From assembly GCA_910579495.1 (NCBI GenBank), contig CAJTVD010000035.1, positions 1-38,807 of the forward strand: DNA of 38,807 nt. The letters run 5' to 3'. A program made the translations under genes and the position numbers. The stretch comes from an uncultured Lachnospiraceae bacterium. Its GTDB lineage: Bacteria; Bacillota; Clostridia; Lachnospirales; Lachnospiraceae. Positions 31,541 through 38,807 of the stretch are shown here, piece by piece (the stretch's first letter is position 1; the number at the start of each line of letters is the position of its first letter). The notes beneath the pieces were generated by a model. The model searched no databases. It was given only the letters and a program-made list of their open reading frames with translations, and was not told the DNA's origin.

Positions 31541-32212
31541 TTACTGCGCTACGATGCGGCCGTCCTCAATCCGGACGACCCTGTCTGCCATCTGTGCGAT
31601 TTCCGGGTTATGGGTGATCATCACAATGGTCTGGCGGAACTCCTTGCTGGTCATCTTTAACAGGCCGATCACATCGTCGCTGGTCTTGGTATCCAAATTG
31701 CCGGTAGGCTCGTCGGCCAGGATAATAGAAGGCTTGCTGGCAAGGGCACGCGCTATCGCCACACGCTGCTGCTGGCCGCCGGAGAGATTGTTGGGCAGGC
31801 TGTCCAGCTTCTTTTCCAGGCCCAGCAGCCGGACCACCTGCATGATAAAGGCCTTGTCAGGCTTACGCCCATCCAGGGCAATAGGGAATATGATGTTTTC
31901 CCACACGCTCAGGACCGGCACCAAATTGTAATTCTGGAAGATAAAGCCGATCTGCTTGCGCCGGAAAATGGTGGCCTGCTCACTGTTTAACTTGGCAAGC
32001 TCTGCATCCCCCACTTTGATACTGCCCTCGCTGGGAATATCCAAACCGCCCAGCATATTCAGCAGGGTGGATTTGCCGGAGCCGGACGTGCCGATAATGG
32101 CTGTGAATTTTCCTTTCTCAATTTCCAGGTCTACGCCGTCCAGCGCCTTTACCAGTGTCTCGCCTTTGCCATAATATTTTTTAAGGCCGGTAGCCTTTAG
32201 GATCGTTTCCAT
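31541..32212 (-). CDS. MacB/LolD-type ABC ATPase, copy 2
   Basis: A 223-residue ABC ATPase that powers the adjacent FtsX-type permease in the cytoplasm. Walker A is GTSGSGKSTLLN (about 41-52), the Q-loop is in FIFQNYNLVP, the signature is LSGGQQQRVAIARAL (about 143-157), Walker B is IILADEPTGNLD, and the switch His is in MITHNPEIAQMADRV. These features and length match the LolD/MacB/BceA group. GGAGG sits 8 nt before the ATG. The 114-bp gap from the first permease is wider than other gaps in this operon and holds direct repeats, so a separate internal promoter is possible. Confidence 0.93.
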   Translation of the reverse strand: METILKATGLKKYYGKGETLVKALDGVDLEIEKGKFTAIIGTSGSGKSTLLNMLGGLDIPSEGSIKVGDAELAKLNSEQATIFRRKQIGFIFQNYNLVPVLSVWENIIFPIALDGRKPDKAFIMQVVRLLGLEKKLDSLPNNLSGGQQQRVAIARALASKPSIILADEPTGNLDTKTSDDVIGLLKMTSKEFRQTIVMITHNPEIAQMADRVVRIEDGRIVAQ

Positions 32213-32280
32213 AAATTGTTCCTCCTTATCCGCTTTGGGGTTTTGATGAATTTATTTTACCAGGCCAATGTCTCATTTCA

Positions 32281-32298
32281 GGTACATGAAAGGTACAT
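32281..32298 (-). promoter_or_regulatory. 7-bp direct repeats 11 bp apart before ABC module 2
   Basis: GGTACAT at 32281-32287 and 32292-32298 (minus strand ATGTACC twice) start 11 bp apart, one helical turn. This is the geometry of an OmpR-family response-regulator site. It lies about 70-85 bp before the ATPase start, with a TAAAAT possible -10 box downstream of it on the minus strand but no clear -35. Confidence 0.4.
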
Positions 32299-32326
32299 TT
32301 TTGTAACTTAGCCATGGTTTTTGGAT

Positions 32327-34867
32327 TCATTCCCCCCAGCGCATACGCCCGGCCAGGCTGCCTTTGGTAATAAACTGCAGGCAAACTAACGGAGTCATTA
32401 CAGCCAGGGCAAGGAGGGCTGGCAGGGCTGCCCACAAGGGCAGCAGGGAAAAACGGTAGGCCATATACCAGGAACCCTCAGCCGCTACCACAGCAGGCAT
32501 CACAACCGCCGAAAAAAATACCACCCCCGGCACCAGCAGCAAAATCATCACCAAAGCGTGGAGAACCCCCTCAAGAAACAGCAGGCAGCGCAATTGGGCA
32601 ACTGTCATCCCCAGGCTTTCATAGACTGCGAAGTCTGATTTGCGGCTTACCGTCTTGACCACCAGCATATTGGCAAAATTAATGAATGCGATCCCAAGCA
32701 TCACCAGGGCAACTATCAGTTCCGGCAGCACCATGTTCAGCCTGGCAACATTGAAATTCGTTACATATTCGCTGCGCCGCTTAATCCCCATACCCTGGTT
32801 TTGCCCCTGCTCATAATGGTCCAGGTAAGCTTCAAAAGCGGCCTGCTGTGCCAGGTCAATATCAACTGCCAGCTGGCGGTAAGCCTGCCCGGGGAACAGG
32901 GTGTCAAATTCCCCCAAGGGCAGGATATATACAATATGGAAAGCGGCCTGTGTGCTGTTTTCACCGCTGATGTAAGCGTCATCATTCATCACAGACCCCA
33001 GTACGGTATAAGTGCGGCCGCCCAGCTCAATGGGCTCCCCCGCCGCCGGGGTGGAAATTCCCTCTCTGTAAGCCCCTGCTGCCAGAACATAATCCCCGGA
33101 GGCAAACGCCGCCGCATCAAAGCTGCCGCTGGTAAAGGGGCTGTTATCCAGCACATATTGCAGGTAAGCCCCCTCCAGCCCGACCACAAGGCCCATGTAT
33201 CTGCCGGCCTGTTCCAGCCGGTCCACACCTGCGCACCATTCCGGATAGCCTGCCTGGGTTTCCTTCAGTGTCATAGTACCATCATAGGGCTGGCTGTAGT
33301 AATCCACAATACGCTGTTGCAGCTCCTTAGATGCGGACAGCTCTATTTCACGGCTCTTTAAGGCACTGACAGCCGTGACCTCCGGGCGCGCCTGCAATTC
33401 CTCCACGGTTTCTTGTGTAATTCCGCGGTTGTTTTCATTATACCGCTGTACAGAGAGGTATGCCGAGCCGTCCACCAGGCTATAATCCCATGGGGAATTT
33501 AAAGACAAGTACATATCCTCCCGCAAGCTCACATATTGGATCCAAACGGAACTTAGCAGTACCATTGCCAGCAGCAAAGAAAGCGCCGACAAAAGGGTGT
33601 TCCACCGGCCCTGGGCCAAGGTACGCAGTGCCAGGCCCCTAAGGGTTATACGGCCATCCGGGCTGCGGCCATAACGGGGCATAGGGTCTTTGGCAGACCT
33701 GGCTGCCTGCGCCGGCGTCATACGGCACAGACGGCCCATAGGAAGCAGGCAGGCTGACAGCGTGGTAAGCAAAGTACATAGGGCTGCCATCACAAAAGGC
33801 GGCCACGAAAGAAAATACAGCGCCGGATTTTCCTCCATTCCTGAGATCACCCGGCTGGTAATCACATAATCCAGCCCAAGCCCCAGGGCCCATCCGGGAA
33901 GAAAGCCCAGGAAAGAAACTGCGCAGCCCTGCTCCAGCATCAGGCGGCGCATCTGCCGGGGGGTCATCCCCAGCGATTTCAGTCCCGCATAATACATGAT
34001 ATCCCTCTGTGACGCCACATGGGCAATGCAGTAAACCATCAAATAGCCGCACATGAACACCAGAATAGAGGGGAAATAATAGGGTATCGCCTGCTGCGCT
34101 GCCTGCCCCTTAAGCACTTCATTATATGCAAGGTTTACCGTAAAATTAATCCCTGCCATACCTTGTTCCTCCAAAATGGAGGCGGCCTGCTGGCTTAAAT
34201 TTTCAGGCTGCCAGAGATTTACCCCCAAAGCCACATTATGGCTGGCTTTGTCCTGATAGCCGGGAACCAGCTTCCGGGCAGTATCCCCGGAAATCCAGGC
34301 ACAGGCCTCGGTGAAGATAGTAGGGCTGGCCCACCAGCCGCACAGCGTAAATTCCGAGGTATGTACCTTTCCCCCAGGGCCAGCCCAGCGCAAAACCACC
34401 GGCGCCCCTAATTCCCGGGGAACGCCCAGGGAATCCATGGTAAATTCATCCAGGGCAATCTCGCCCGGGTTCTGTGGAAAATTCCCTGTGGAAGGGATAG
34501 ACAATACTGTTTCCGCATAGTCCTGGCCAGTAACCGCCAGTTTTACCAGCCTCTGCCCCAGCATGGGGTCAGAGAGCTGCCCTATGGTGCAAAGCCGGAC
34601 AGTGCTTTTCACATTGGCATCCCCTGCGATGGTATCCGCCTGCTGGCTGGTCAATCCGGTATAGATAATTTGGCTGGAAGACCCGTAAGAATACTGGTAT
34701 TTCAGCAGCAATGCCCCTTTGACAGAGCCCCCCAGCAGGAACACAAAGGTATAGAGCGCTGTAACAAGCATTGTAGCAAATATCAAAATACCATTTTTAA
34801 TAGGATGGAATCTGAAGTCCCGCTTTACCAGGGTACGGCAGGCCTTCAGGTTGTTGTTTGCAAGCAT
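32327..34867 (-). CDS. FtsX/MacB-type ABC transporter permease, copy 1
   Basis: The 846-residue permease starts MLANNNLKACRTLVKRDFRFHPIKNGILIFATMLVTALYTFVFLLGG, one helix, followed by a large outer domain to about 260, three helices between 265 and 380, a fifth near 430-450, a second outer domain (about 455-715) and three helices at the C-terminus. It shares this arrangement with the copy-2 permease, including DIMYYAGLKSLGMTPRQMRRLMLEQG and SRKSDFAVYESLGMTVAQLRCLLFLEG. AGGAG lies 8 nt before the ATG and its ATPase ends 12 bp upstream. The two permeases have diverged enough to suggest an old duplication. They could form two transporters or one mixed complex; both are full-length, so two are more likely. 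Confidence 0.88.
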   Translation of the reverse strand: MLANNNLKACRTLVKRDFRFHPIKNGILIFATMLVTALYTFVFLLGGSVKGALLLKYQYSYGSSSQIIYTGLTSQQADTIAGDANVKSTVRLCTIGQLSDPMLGQRLVKLAVTGQDYAETVLSIPSTGNFPQNPGEIALDEFTMDSLGVPRELGAPVVLRWAGPGGKVHTSEFTLCGWWASPTIFTEACAWISGDTARKLVPGYQDKASHNVALGVNLWQPENLSQQAASILEEQGMAGINFTVNLAYNEVLKGQAAQQAIPYYFPSILVFMCGYLMVYCIAHVASQRDIMYYAGLKSLGMTPRQMRRLMLEQGCAVSFLGFLPGWALGLGLDYVITSRVISGMEENPALYFLSWPPFVMAALCTLLTTLSACLLPMGRLCRMTPAQAARSAKDPMPRYGRSPDGRITLRGLALRTLAQGRWNTLLSALSLLLAMVLLSSVWIQYVSLREDMYLSLNSPWDYSLVDGSAYLSVQRYNENNRGITQETVEELQARPEVTAVSALKSREIELSASKELQQRIVDYYSQPYDGTMTLKETQAGYPEWCAGVDRLEQAGRYMGLVVGLEGAYLQYVLDNSPFTSGSFDAAAFASGDYVLAAGAYREGISTPAAGEPIELGGRTYTVLGSVMNDDAYISGENSTQAAFHIVYILPLGEFDTLFPGQAYRQLAVDIDLAQQAAFEAYLDHYEQGQNQGMGIKRRSEYVTNFNVARLNMVLPELIVALVMLGIAFINFANMLVVKTVSRKSDFAVYESLGMTVAQLRCLLFLEGVLHALVMILLLVPGVVFFSAVVMPAVVAAEGSWYMAYRFSLLPLWAALPALLALAVMTPLVCLQFITKGSLAGRMRWGE

Positions 34868-34879
34868 GGCTCTCTCTCC

Positions 34880-35545
34880 TTACTGGTGTATGCGGCCATC
34901 TTCCACGCGGATTACCCTGTGGGCCATTTGGGCAATCTCAAGGTTGTGGGTAATCATTACCAGCGTCTGATGGCAGGCTTCCACCGACAGCTTCAGCAGC
35001 CCCAGTACATTTTGGCCGCTCCTGGAGTCCAGGTTCCCGGTAGGCTCATCCGCCAGAAGGAGGGCTGGCTTGGCAATCAGCGCCCGTGCGATCGCTACCC
35101 GCTGCTGGCCGCCGCCGGAAAGTTCCTGCGGGAAAGCGTCCAGCCGGTCCTGCAAATGCAGGAGGCCGGTGATTTCCCTAAAGAAAGCCAGGTCGGGCGC
35201 CGTCCCTGCAAGGCTGAGCGGAAACAGAATATTTTCTTTGGCTGTAAGTGTGGGGACCAGGCGGAAGTCCTGATAGACAAAGCCAACCTTACTGCGGCGG
35301 AACACCGCCAGTTCCTTTTCCTTCAGTCCGGATAAATTGATGCCGTCCACAATAACTTCCCCCTCATCGGGAATATCCAGCCCGCCGATCATGTTCAGCA
35401 GCGTGGTCTTCCCGGAGCCGGACGCACCGATGATTGCCGTAAACTTTCCTTTCTCAATGGTAAGGTCAATTCCATTCAAAGCGTGTACGGCGCTTTCTCC
35501 TTTGCCAAAGGTTTTTTGAAGATGACGTACAGTTACAATATCCAT
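34880..35545 (-). CDS. MacB/LolD-type ABC ATPase, copy 1
   Basis: The 221-residue ATPase has Walker A GASGSGKTTLLN, Q-loop FVYQDFRLVP, signature LSGGGQQRVAIARALIAKP, Walker B LLLADEPTGNLDS and switch His in MITHNLEIAQMAHRV. LSGGGQQ replaces LSGGQQQ of copy 2, a small shift that keeps the motif. GAGG lies 9 nt before the ATG. It is the first transporter gene after the sensor kinase (44 bp), the usual position for a peptide-responsive ABC system controlled by its neighbouring two-component system. Confidence 0.93.
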   Translation of the reverse strand: MDIVTVRHLQKTFGKGESAVHALNGIDLTIEKGKFTAIIGASGSGKTTLLNMIGGLDIPDEGEVIVDGINLSGLKEKELAVFRRSKVGFVYQDFRLVPTLTAKENILFPLSLAGTAPDLAFFREITGLLHLQDRLDAFPQELSGGGQQRVAIARALIAKPALLLADEPTGNLDSRSGQNVLGLLKLSVEACHQTLVMITHNLEIAQMAHRVIRVEDGRIHQ

Positions 35546-35589
35546 GGTTCGATTCCTCGCTTATATTATTTCGTTGCAAAATTAAAAGC

Positions 35590-36612
35590 CTAACTGAGCA
35601 AATAAACATAAAAGGTTGTCCCTTCCCCAACCTTGGACTTCACGCTGATGTAACCCTTTTGCCGGGTAATGATCCCATTTGCCAGATAAAGGCCAAGGCC
35701 GACGCCTTCTTCTGTGGCAACTTCTTCTGCCCGGTAGAACCGCTGGAACACATGGTTGTAATGTTCCTCCGGGATCCCTATGCCGGTATCGGAAATTTCA
35801 ATACGGGTATAGAACTGCCATGGACGCACCGTAATAGAGATGCGCCCCCCTGCCGGGGTGTACTTGACCGCGTTATCCAGGATATTCCCAATCGCTTCCG
35901 CCGTCCACTTTGGGTCATGCTGCACCATAATCTCCGGGGTACATTTAACAGACAACCCGATGTGCCGGTTTTCTGCCTTGGCCCATACAGTGCTCATGGC
36001 CTGGGCGATGGTATCCTCCAGGCGGGCCTCCACCGGTGCAAGCACAAAGGTGCCTGTCTCCAGGCGGGACATTTTGATAAGCGACTGCATCAGGAAGTCC
36101 AGTTTATTAATCTGTTCCTCCATCGTGGCAAGAAACAAGGCTCCCTTGTCCTCTGGAAGCCCCGGCTTTTGCAGAATGCCCATATACAGCCTGAGATTGG
36201 CAACAGGCGTTTTTACCTGATGGGAAATATCGCTCACCAGGCCTTGCAGTATTTCCTTATCCTGCTGGCTTTGCAGGCGGCTTTCCTGCATGATGCCGTA
36301 ATACTGCATCAGCTTCCCCTGCACTTTTGCTGTCAGGGAGTCCTCGTAGGGGTGAAAATTCTCCGGCTGCCGGCCTGCGATTGCTGCATCAATGGTTTCG
36401 CACACATCATCCGCAAAACAGCTAACCTGCCAGCGCAAGAACGCCGCCCATATCCCGGCCACAAGAAAGATCCCGCCGCATACTGACAGCAGGCCAAAGC
36501 GGACAGAAGCTTTGGGCACATACTCCCACAACATCCAAGCCAACGCCGCCATAAGCCCCACAGATGCCAAAGCCAGGGAAACTAAGATGGCTTTGGCCTG
36601 CCCCGTATTCAT
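35590..36612 (-). CDS. sensor histidine kinase with short extracellular loop
   Basis: The 340-residue kinase has two N-terminal helices (about 8-30 and 40-60) with only about ten residues between them, as in intramembrane-sensing kinases such as BceS. The phospho-acceptor His131 is in VSDISHQVKTPVANL. The ATPase part has the N box NILDNAVKYTP, G1 ISDTGIGIP, F box FQRFYRAE and G2 GVGLGLYLANGII. With so little outside the membrane, it probably senses through the partner ABC permease rather than binding a ligand itself; this follows from known BceS systems and is not shown here. Its ATG overlaps the response-regulator stop by 4 bp. Confidence 0.93.
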   Translation of the reverse strand: MNTGQAKAILVSLALASVGLMAALAWMLWEYVPKASVRFGLLSVCGGIFLVAGIWAAFLRWQVSCFADDVCETIDAAIAGRQPENFHPYEDSLTAKVQGKLMQYYGIMQESRLQSQQDKEILQGLVSDISHQVKTPVANLRLYMGILQKPGLPEDKGALFLATMEEQINKLDFLMQSLIKMSRLETGTFVLAPVEARLEDTIAQAMSTVWAKAENRHIGLSVKCTPEIMVQHDPKWTAEAIGNILDNAVKYTPAGGRISITVRPWQFYTRIEISDTGIGIPEEHYNHVFQRFYRAEEVATEEGVGLGLYLANGIITRQKGYISVKSKVGEGTTFYVYLLS

Positions 36613-37298
36613 CGAGGGACCCCTTTCCAGATATATCCCATCCCCCGGACAGTCTGGATGTAAGAATGTGTATCATCCTCGACCTTTGCGCGCAGGCGGT
36701 TCATGGTAACTGTCAGGGTGTGGTTATCAATGAAATTGCCGCCGCTGTCCCAGAGCCTTTCCAGTAAAACCTGGCGGGTGAGGATCCTTCCCGCATTTTC
36801 TGTCAGCGCCCGTAACAGCTTATACTCATTGGGCGTAATTGACAGTTTTTCTTCCCCCCGCCGGGCAGTCAATGCGGTGAAGTCCAGCTCCAAAAAGCCA
36901 TCGCTCCATTGCCCCTTTGATGCCTCCGCCACAGTTTTATTGGCCCTGCGCAGCACCACCTCCACCCGGCGGAGCAATATCTGCATATGAAAGGGCTTGG
37001 TCACATAGTCCTCTGCCCCCAGGTCAAAGCCGTCCAGCACATTTTGTTCCAGGTCATTGGCAGTCAGGAAAATCACCGGTAATTCCGGACGGGCCTGCTT
37101 AATGGTACGGCACAGGTCAAAACCGTTTCCGTCCGGTAAGTTCACATCCAGCAAAACCAGGTCGAAATGGTCTGCCAAGATAAGCTGCTCTGCTTTCCTG
37201 CAATTGTAGGCGGCAACTGTGATATAGCCGCTGTTGTCAAGCTCAAAACACAGTCCGGCATTTAATGCCAGGTCATCTTCTATCACCAAAATTCTCAT
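36609..37298 (-). CDS. OmpR-family response regulator of the ABC operon
   Basis: The 229-residue regulator has receiver residues DD at 8-9, phospho-acceptor Asp51 in LVLLDVNLPDGNGF, the Thr in FLTAND and Lys in VTKPFHM. A winged helix follows (about 130-226) with LSITPNEYKLLRALTENAG and the recognition stretch NHTLTVTMNRLRAKVE, ending VRGMGYIWKG. It heads the operon and overlaps the kinase by 4 bp (ATGA). AAAGG lies 9 nt before the start. Likely targets are its own operon and possibly the direct-repeat sites at 32281-32298 and 28817-28850. Confidence 0.93.
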   Translation of the reverse strand: MRILVIEDDLALNAGLCFELDNSGYITVAAYNCRKAEQLILADHFDLVLLDVNLPDGNGFDLCRTIKQARPELPVIFLTANDLEQNVLDGFDLGAEDYVTKPFHMQILLRRVEVVLRRANKTVAEASKGQWSDGFLELDFTALTARRGEEKLSITPNEYKLLRALTENAGRILTRQVLLERLWDSGGNFIDNHTLTVTMNRLRAKVEDDTHSYIQTVRGMGYIWKGVPR

Positions 37299-37420
37299 TT
37301 TTAATACCTTTATCTTTGCCAGGCCAAGAACAGCCCATAATACTTTTGTTCCATTATCTTACTATATGCGTTTTGGGGATCCCATCAGGCCAGGCAGGAA
37401 TTAACGGTTTCCCCAATACC

Positions 37421-37449
37421 ATTTTAGTTGACATTCATCAAAAATACAA
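37421..37449 (-). promoter_or_regulatory. candidate promoter of the TCS-ABC operon
   Basis: On the minus strand TTGTAT (37444-37449) and TAAAAT (37421-37426) are exactly 17 bp apart. The -35 match is weak (3 of 6), the -10 good (5 of 6). Transcription would start near 37414, giving a leader of about 115 nt. Confidence 0.4.
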
Positions 37450-37457
37450 GAGATAAT
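37428..37457 (+). promoter_or_regulatory. overlapping plus-strand promoter-like sequence
   Basis: Perfect TTGACA (37428-37433) and GATAAT (37452-37457) are 18 bp apart on the plus strand, within the minus-strand candidate promoter. No plus-strand gene follows; a transcript would run antisense to the FMN-binding gene. The rest of 37299-37522 shows nothing else I can name. Confidence 0.35.
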
Positions 37458-37522
37458 AGTGAAAAGCGCAAGAGAAGCCAATGCCAGAAGCGGGCGGAAA
37501 GGGCAATTGCATTTGTAATTTT

Positions 37523-37933
37523 TTATCTGTATTTTTCTCCCGTCAGGGCATTTTCAACAGCTTTCTTTATGACAATGCTTGAATTTGTTGCACCTGATAT
37601 TGCGTCAACATCTATTTTCTGTTTTTCAATGATTCTATCTGTAACTACTTCTGCGGGGCTTCCACGCCCGTTTTTATGCTCCAAAATATCAATGTTTGCC
37701 AATACTCCCTTTTGGACCGTTACTTCCACTTTGGCATAAACAAAATCCACGTCATATTCTCCCACATAAACCCCGTCGGGAATATTGGAAATGTCTAGGC
37801 TGCTAAAAGATGTTTCTTTTACTGCCTTTTTATAGTCCGCCACACTTTTCAAATAAACCGCTGTAAAAATCAAAACCATAAGGGAAAGAAAAATTGCCGT
37901 AAACGGCAGGGCTCTTTTTCGGGATAATTTCAT
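37523..37933 (-). CDS. FMN-binding domain protein
   Basis: The 136-residue protein has one N-terminal membrane helix (about 8-28) and a single FMN_bind domain outside the membrane: DGVYVGEYDVDFVYAKVEVTVQKGVLANIDILEHKNGRG, ending with VDAISGATNSSIVIKKAVENAL. In this family (RnfG/NqrC-like) the Thr of the SGAT motif takes FMN as a covalent phosphoester. It probably acts as a small surface flavoprotein in electron transfer. I chose the ATG at 37933, with GGAGG 8 nt upstream; an upstream GTG overlaps the ribosome site. It is 17 bp downstream of the broken tetR gene, whose product may once have controlled it. Confidence 0.88.
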   Translation of the reverse strand: MKLSRKRALPFTAIFLSLMVLIFTAVYLKSVADYKKAVKETSFSSLDISNIPDGVYVGEYDVDFVYAKVEVTVQKGVLANIDILEHKNGRGSPAEVVTDRIIEKQKIDVDAISGATNSSIVIKKAVENALTGEKYR

Positions 37934-37950
37934 TTCAGGCACCTCCCAAT

Positions 37951-38463
37951 CTAATCCATTGCCTGCCCAGGCAGTTTTTTTATCGAATGATACACAAGGG
38001 AAAAACCATATTCTAAAAACTCTCTTTTAGACAAATTCATTGACTTTTTAATATATTCCTCTTTGTTTGCGGCAAGCTGGACCATTCCGGAAATCATGCC
38101 CCAAAAGTTAAAAATAGCAGGCATAATTTCCAAATCACCCCGCAGCTCCCCCTTTTCCATGCCGGATAATAAAAAGCTTTTTATCTTTTCATTTATTTCT
38201 TCCCCAATTTGATAAGTTTCCTTTTCTTCCGGCAGATAGTCTTGGTTCTCGAAATCAGTATTGATTTTATCCAATACCATTTTGAAATAAAAAGGAAATT
38301 CTTCCTGGTATTGTACCAGCCCACGGCAGATAGCGTCATATCTTGCCTTTGTGGTTTCATGCTGTATCAGCGCAGAAGATAGATAACCGTAAAGTTTTTT
38401 CATACTGTTCAATACCAAAATGCCGACTATCTCCTCTTTATTTTCAAAATATACATATAACCT
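37951..38463 (-). pseudogene. TetR/AcrR regulator missing its HTH domain (IS-interrupted)
   Basis: The frame reads LYVYFENKEEIVGILVLNSMKKLYGYL and continues for about 170 residues to a normal-looking C-terminus. FYxYFENKEEI is the end of the TetR helix-turn-helix domain; in a complete gene about 30-40 residues precede it. Here those are replaced by insertion-sequence DNA, and the frame has only a TTG before it. The ligand-binding domain is intact in sequence, but without the HTH it cannot bind DNA. The FMN-binding gene just downstream is therefore probably derepressed or driven by the IS. Confidence 0.75.
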
Positions 38464-38807
38464 AAAATCCCGAATCAATTATACATATGTCAGCCTATAG
38501 CAAGCCCAAAAAGTTCAACGATTTCCTTTTGGAATGCTGTCATCGTTGTATAAAGCTTTTTACGCTTACCTTCAACAGTAACCACACGTAAAGATTTCAT
38601 CTCATCTATAACATCCTGCATATTATGGCTTTTAAACCATCCATTATCTTTCATGATGTTTTTTACCTGAGCGGAAAGGATCAGGGCAATGTACTGGATA
38701 AACAACCTCCCATCCATTGCTGCCGCTGAGTGGATGCGCAGACGCTTCATGTCAAGGTCATTTTTGAGGTCATCAAAGTGCTTTTCCACTGTATCTTTCA
38801 TACGGTA
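38461..38807 (-). mobile_element. 3' end of an insertion sequence, cut by window edge
   Basis: From the window edge to roughly 38461 the sequence is insertion-sequence DNA: the end of a transposase gene plus about 28 nt of terminal sequence. The inner boundary is inferred from where the tetR reading frame resumes. The other end, and therefore the terminal repeats and target duplication, are outside the window. Confidence 0.7.
38490..38807 (-). CDS. IS1634/IS4-type DDE transposase, C-terminal part
   Basis: At least 105 residues are visible and the frame is open to the window edge, so the gene is partial. It reads DTVEKHFDDLKNDLDMKRLRIHSAAAMDGRLFIQYIALILSAQV. The Glu in VEKHFDDLK is probably the last acid of the DDE triad, followed by the helical C-terminus usual for IS1634/IS4-family transposases. 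The stop lies about 28 nt from the inferred IS end, normal for these compact elements. The enzyme catalyses cut-and-paste movement of the IS. Confidence 0.8.
   Translation of the reverse strand, partial: YRMKDTVEKHFDDLKNDLDMKRLRIHSAAAMDGRLFIQYIALILSAQVKNIMKDNGWFKSHNMQDVIDEMKSLRVVTVEGKRKKLYTTMTAFQKEIVELFGLAIG

Noticed and set aside
28957..35545. Naming the transporters BceAB
   Set aside because: The permeases have two FtsX domains and eight helices at about 850 residues, which does not match BceB; only the kinase is BceS-like.
1..38807. CRISPR arrays, tRNA and rRNA genes
   Set aside because: No regularly spaced repeats of CRISPR type and no tRNA- or rRNA-like sequence were seen in the spacers.

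Overview
The window looks like a piece of a Lachnospiraceae (Clostridium cluster XIVa, Firmicutes) chromosome. The protein families point there: YtaF, DUF4364, a PrdX-type editing protein, an AAA-ATPase-like/PD-(D/E)XK protein, a VanG-type ligase and FtsX-type ABC transporters under a two-component system. Starts carry GGAGG-like ribosome sites and are sometimes TTG, and several promoters fit the TTGACA-17-TATAAT pattern. I saw no rRNA, tRNA or CRISPR. Both edges carry signs of mobile DNA.

Layout. (1) 1-815: scarred AT-rich edge with a truncated DUF3990 gene, a perfect 28-bp inverted repeat and a possible stub of a lost histidine kinase. (2) 816-4396, minus strand: orphan OmpR-type response regulator, ComEA-like lipoprotein, small DMT-type membrane protein and a solute-binding protein with no permease. 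(3) 4465-10195, minus strand: arginine genes in the order argC-prdX-GNAT-argJ-argB-argD. They are divergent from argG plus a DUF1294 gene on the plus strand, with a likely ArgR-controlled region between. (4) 12192-20246: housekeeping genes (DegV, malic enzyme, YhcC-like radical SAM protein, DUF4364, AAA/PD-(D/E)XK protein, dihydrofolate reductase, beta-CASP RNase, SDR-like stub). (5) 20355-25311: YtaF, a convergent overlapping Ca2+ P-type ATPase, a membrane-anchored protein with three regular Cys/His modules, and a PC4/YdbC protein. (6) 25381-28712: a D-Ala-D-Ser ligase (VanG type) followed by a VanT serine racemase split into separate membrane and racemase genes, with no vanXY, vanY or vanRS beside them. 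(7) 28957-37298: response regulator, sensor kinase and two paralogous ATPase/large-permease modules. (8) 37523-38807: FMN-binding protein, a tetR gene cut by an IS, and the 3' part of an IS1634/IS4-type transposase.

How it fits together. The arginine block supplies the cyclic acetyl-ornithine route: ArgJ recycles the acetyl group, ArgB has the N-terminal extension of arginine-sensitive kinases, and ArgG carries out a later step. argF and argH are not here. Regions 6 and 7 sit side by side on the same strand and both concern the cell envelope. My main hypothesis is a compact D-Ser peptidoglycan-precursor module next to a peptide-sensing or peptide-exporting TCS-ABC system. The two are separated by a terminator, and direct repeats that could bind a response regulator lie in front of the ligase operon and in front of the second ABC module.
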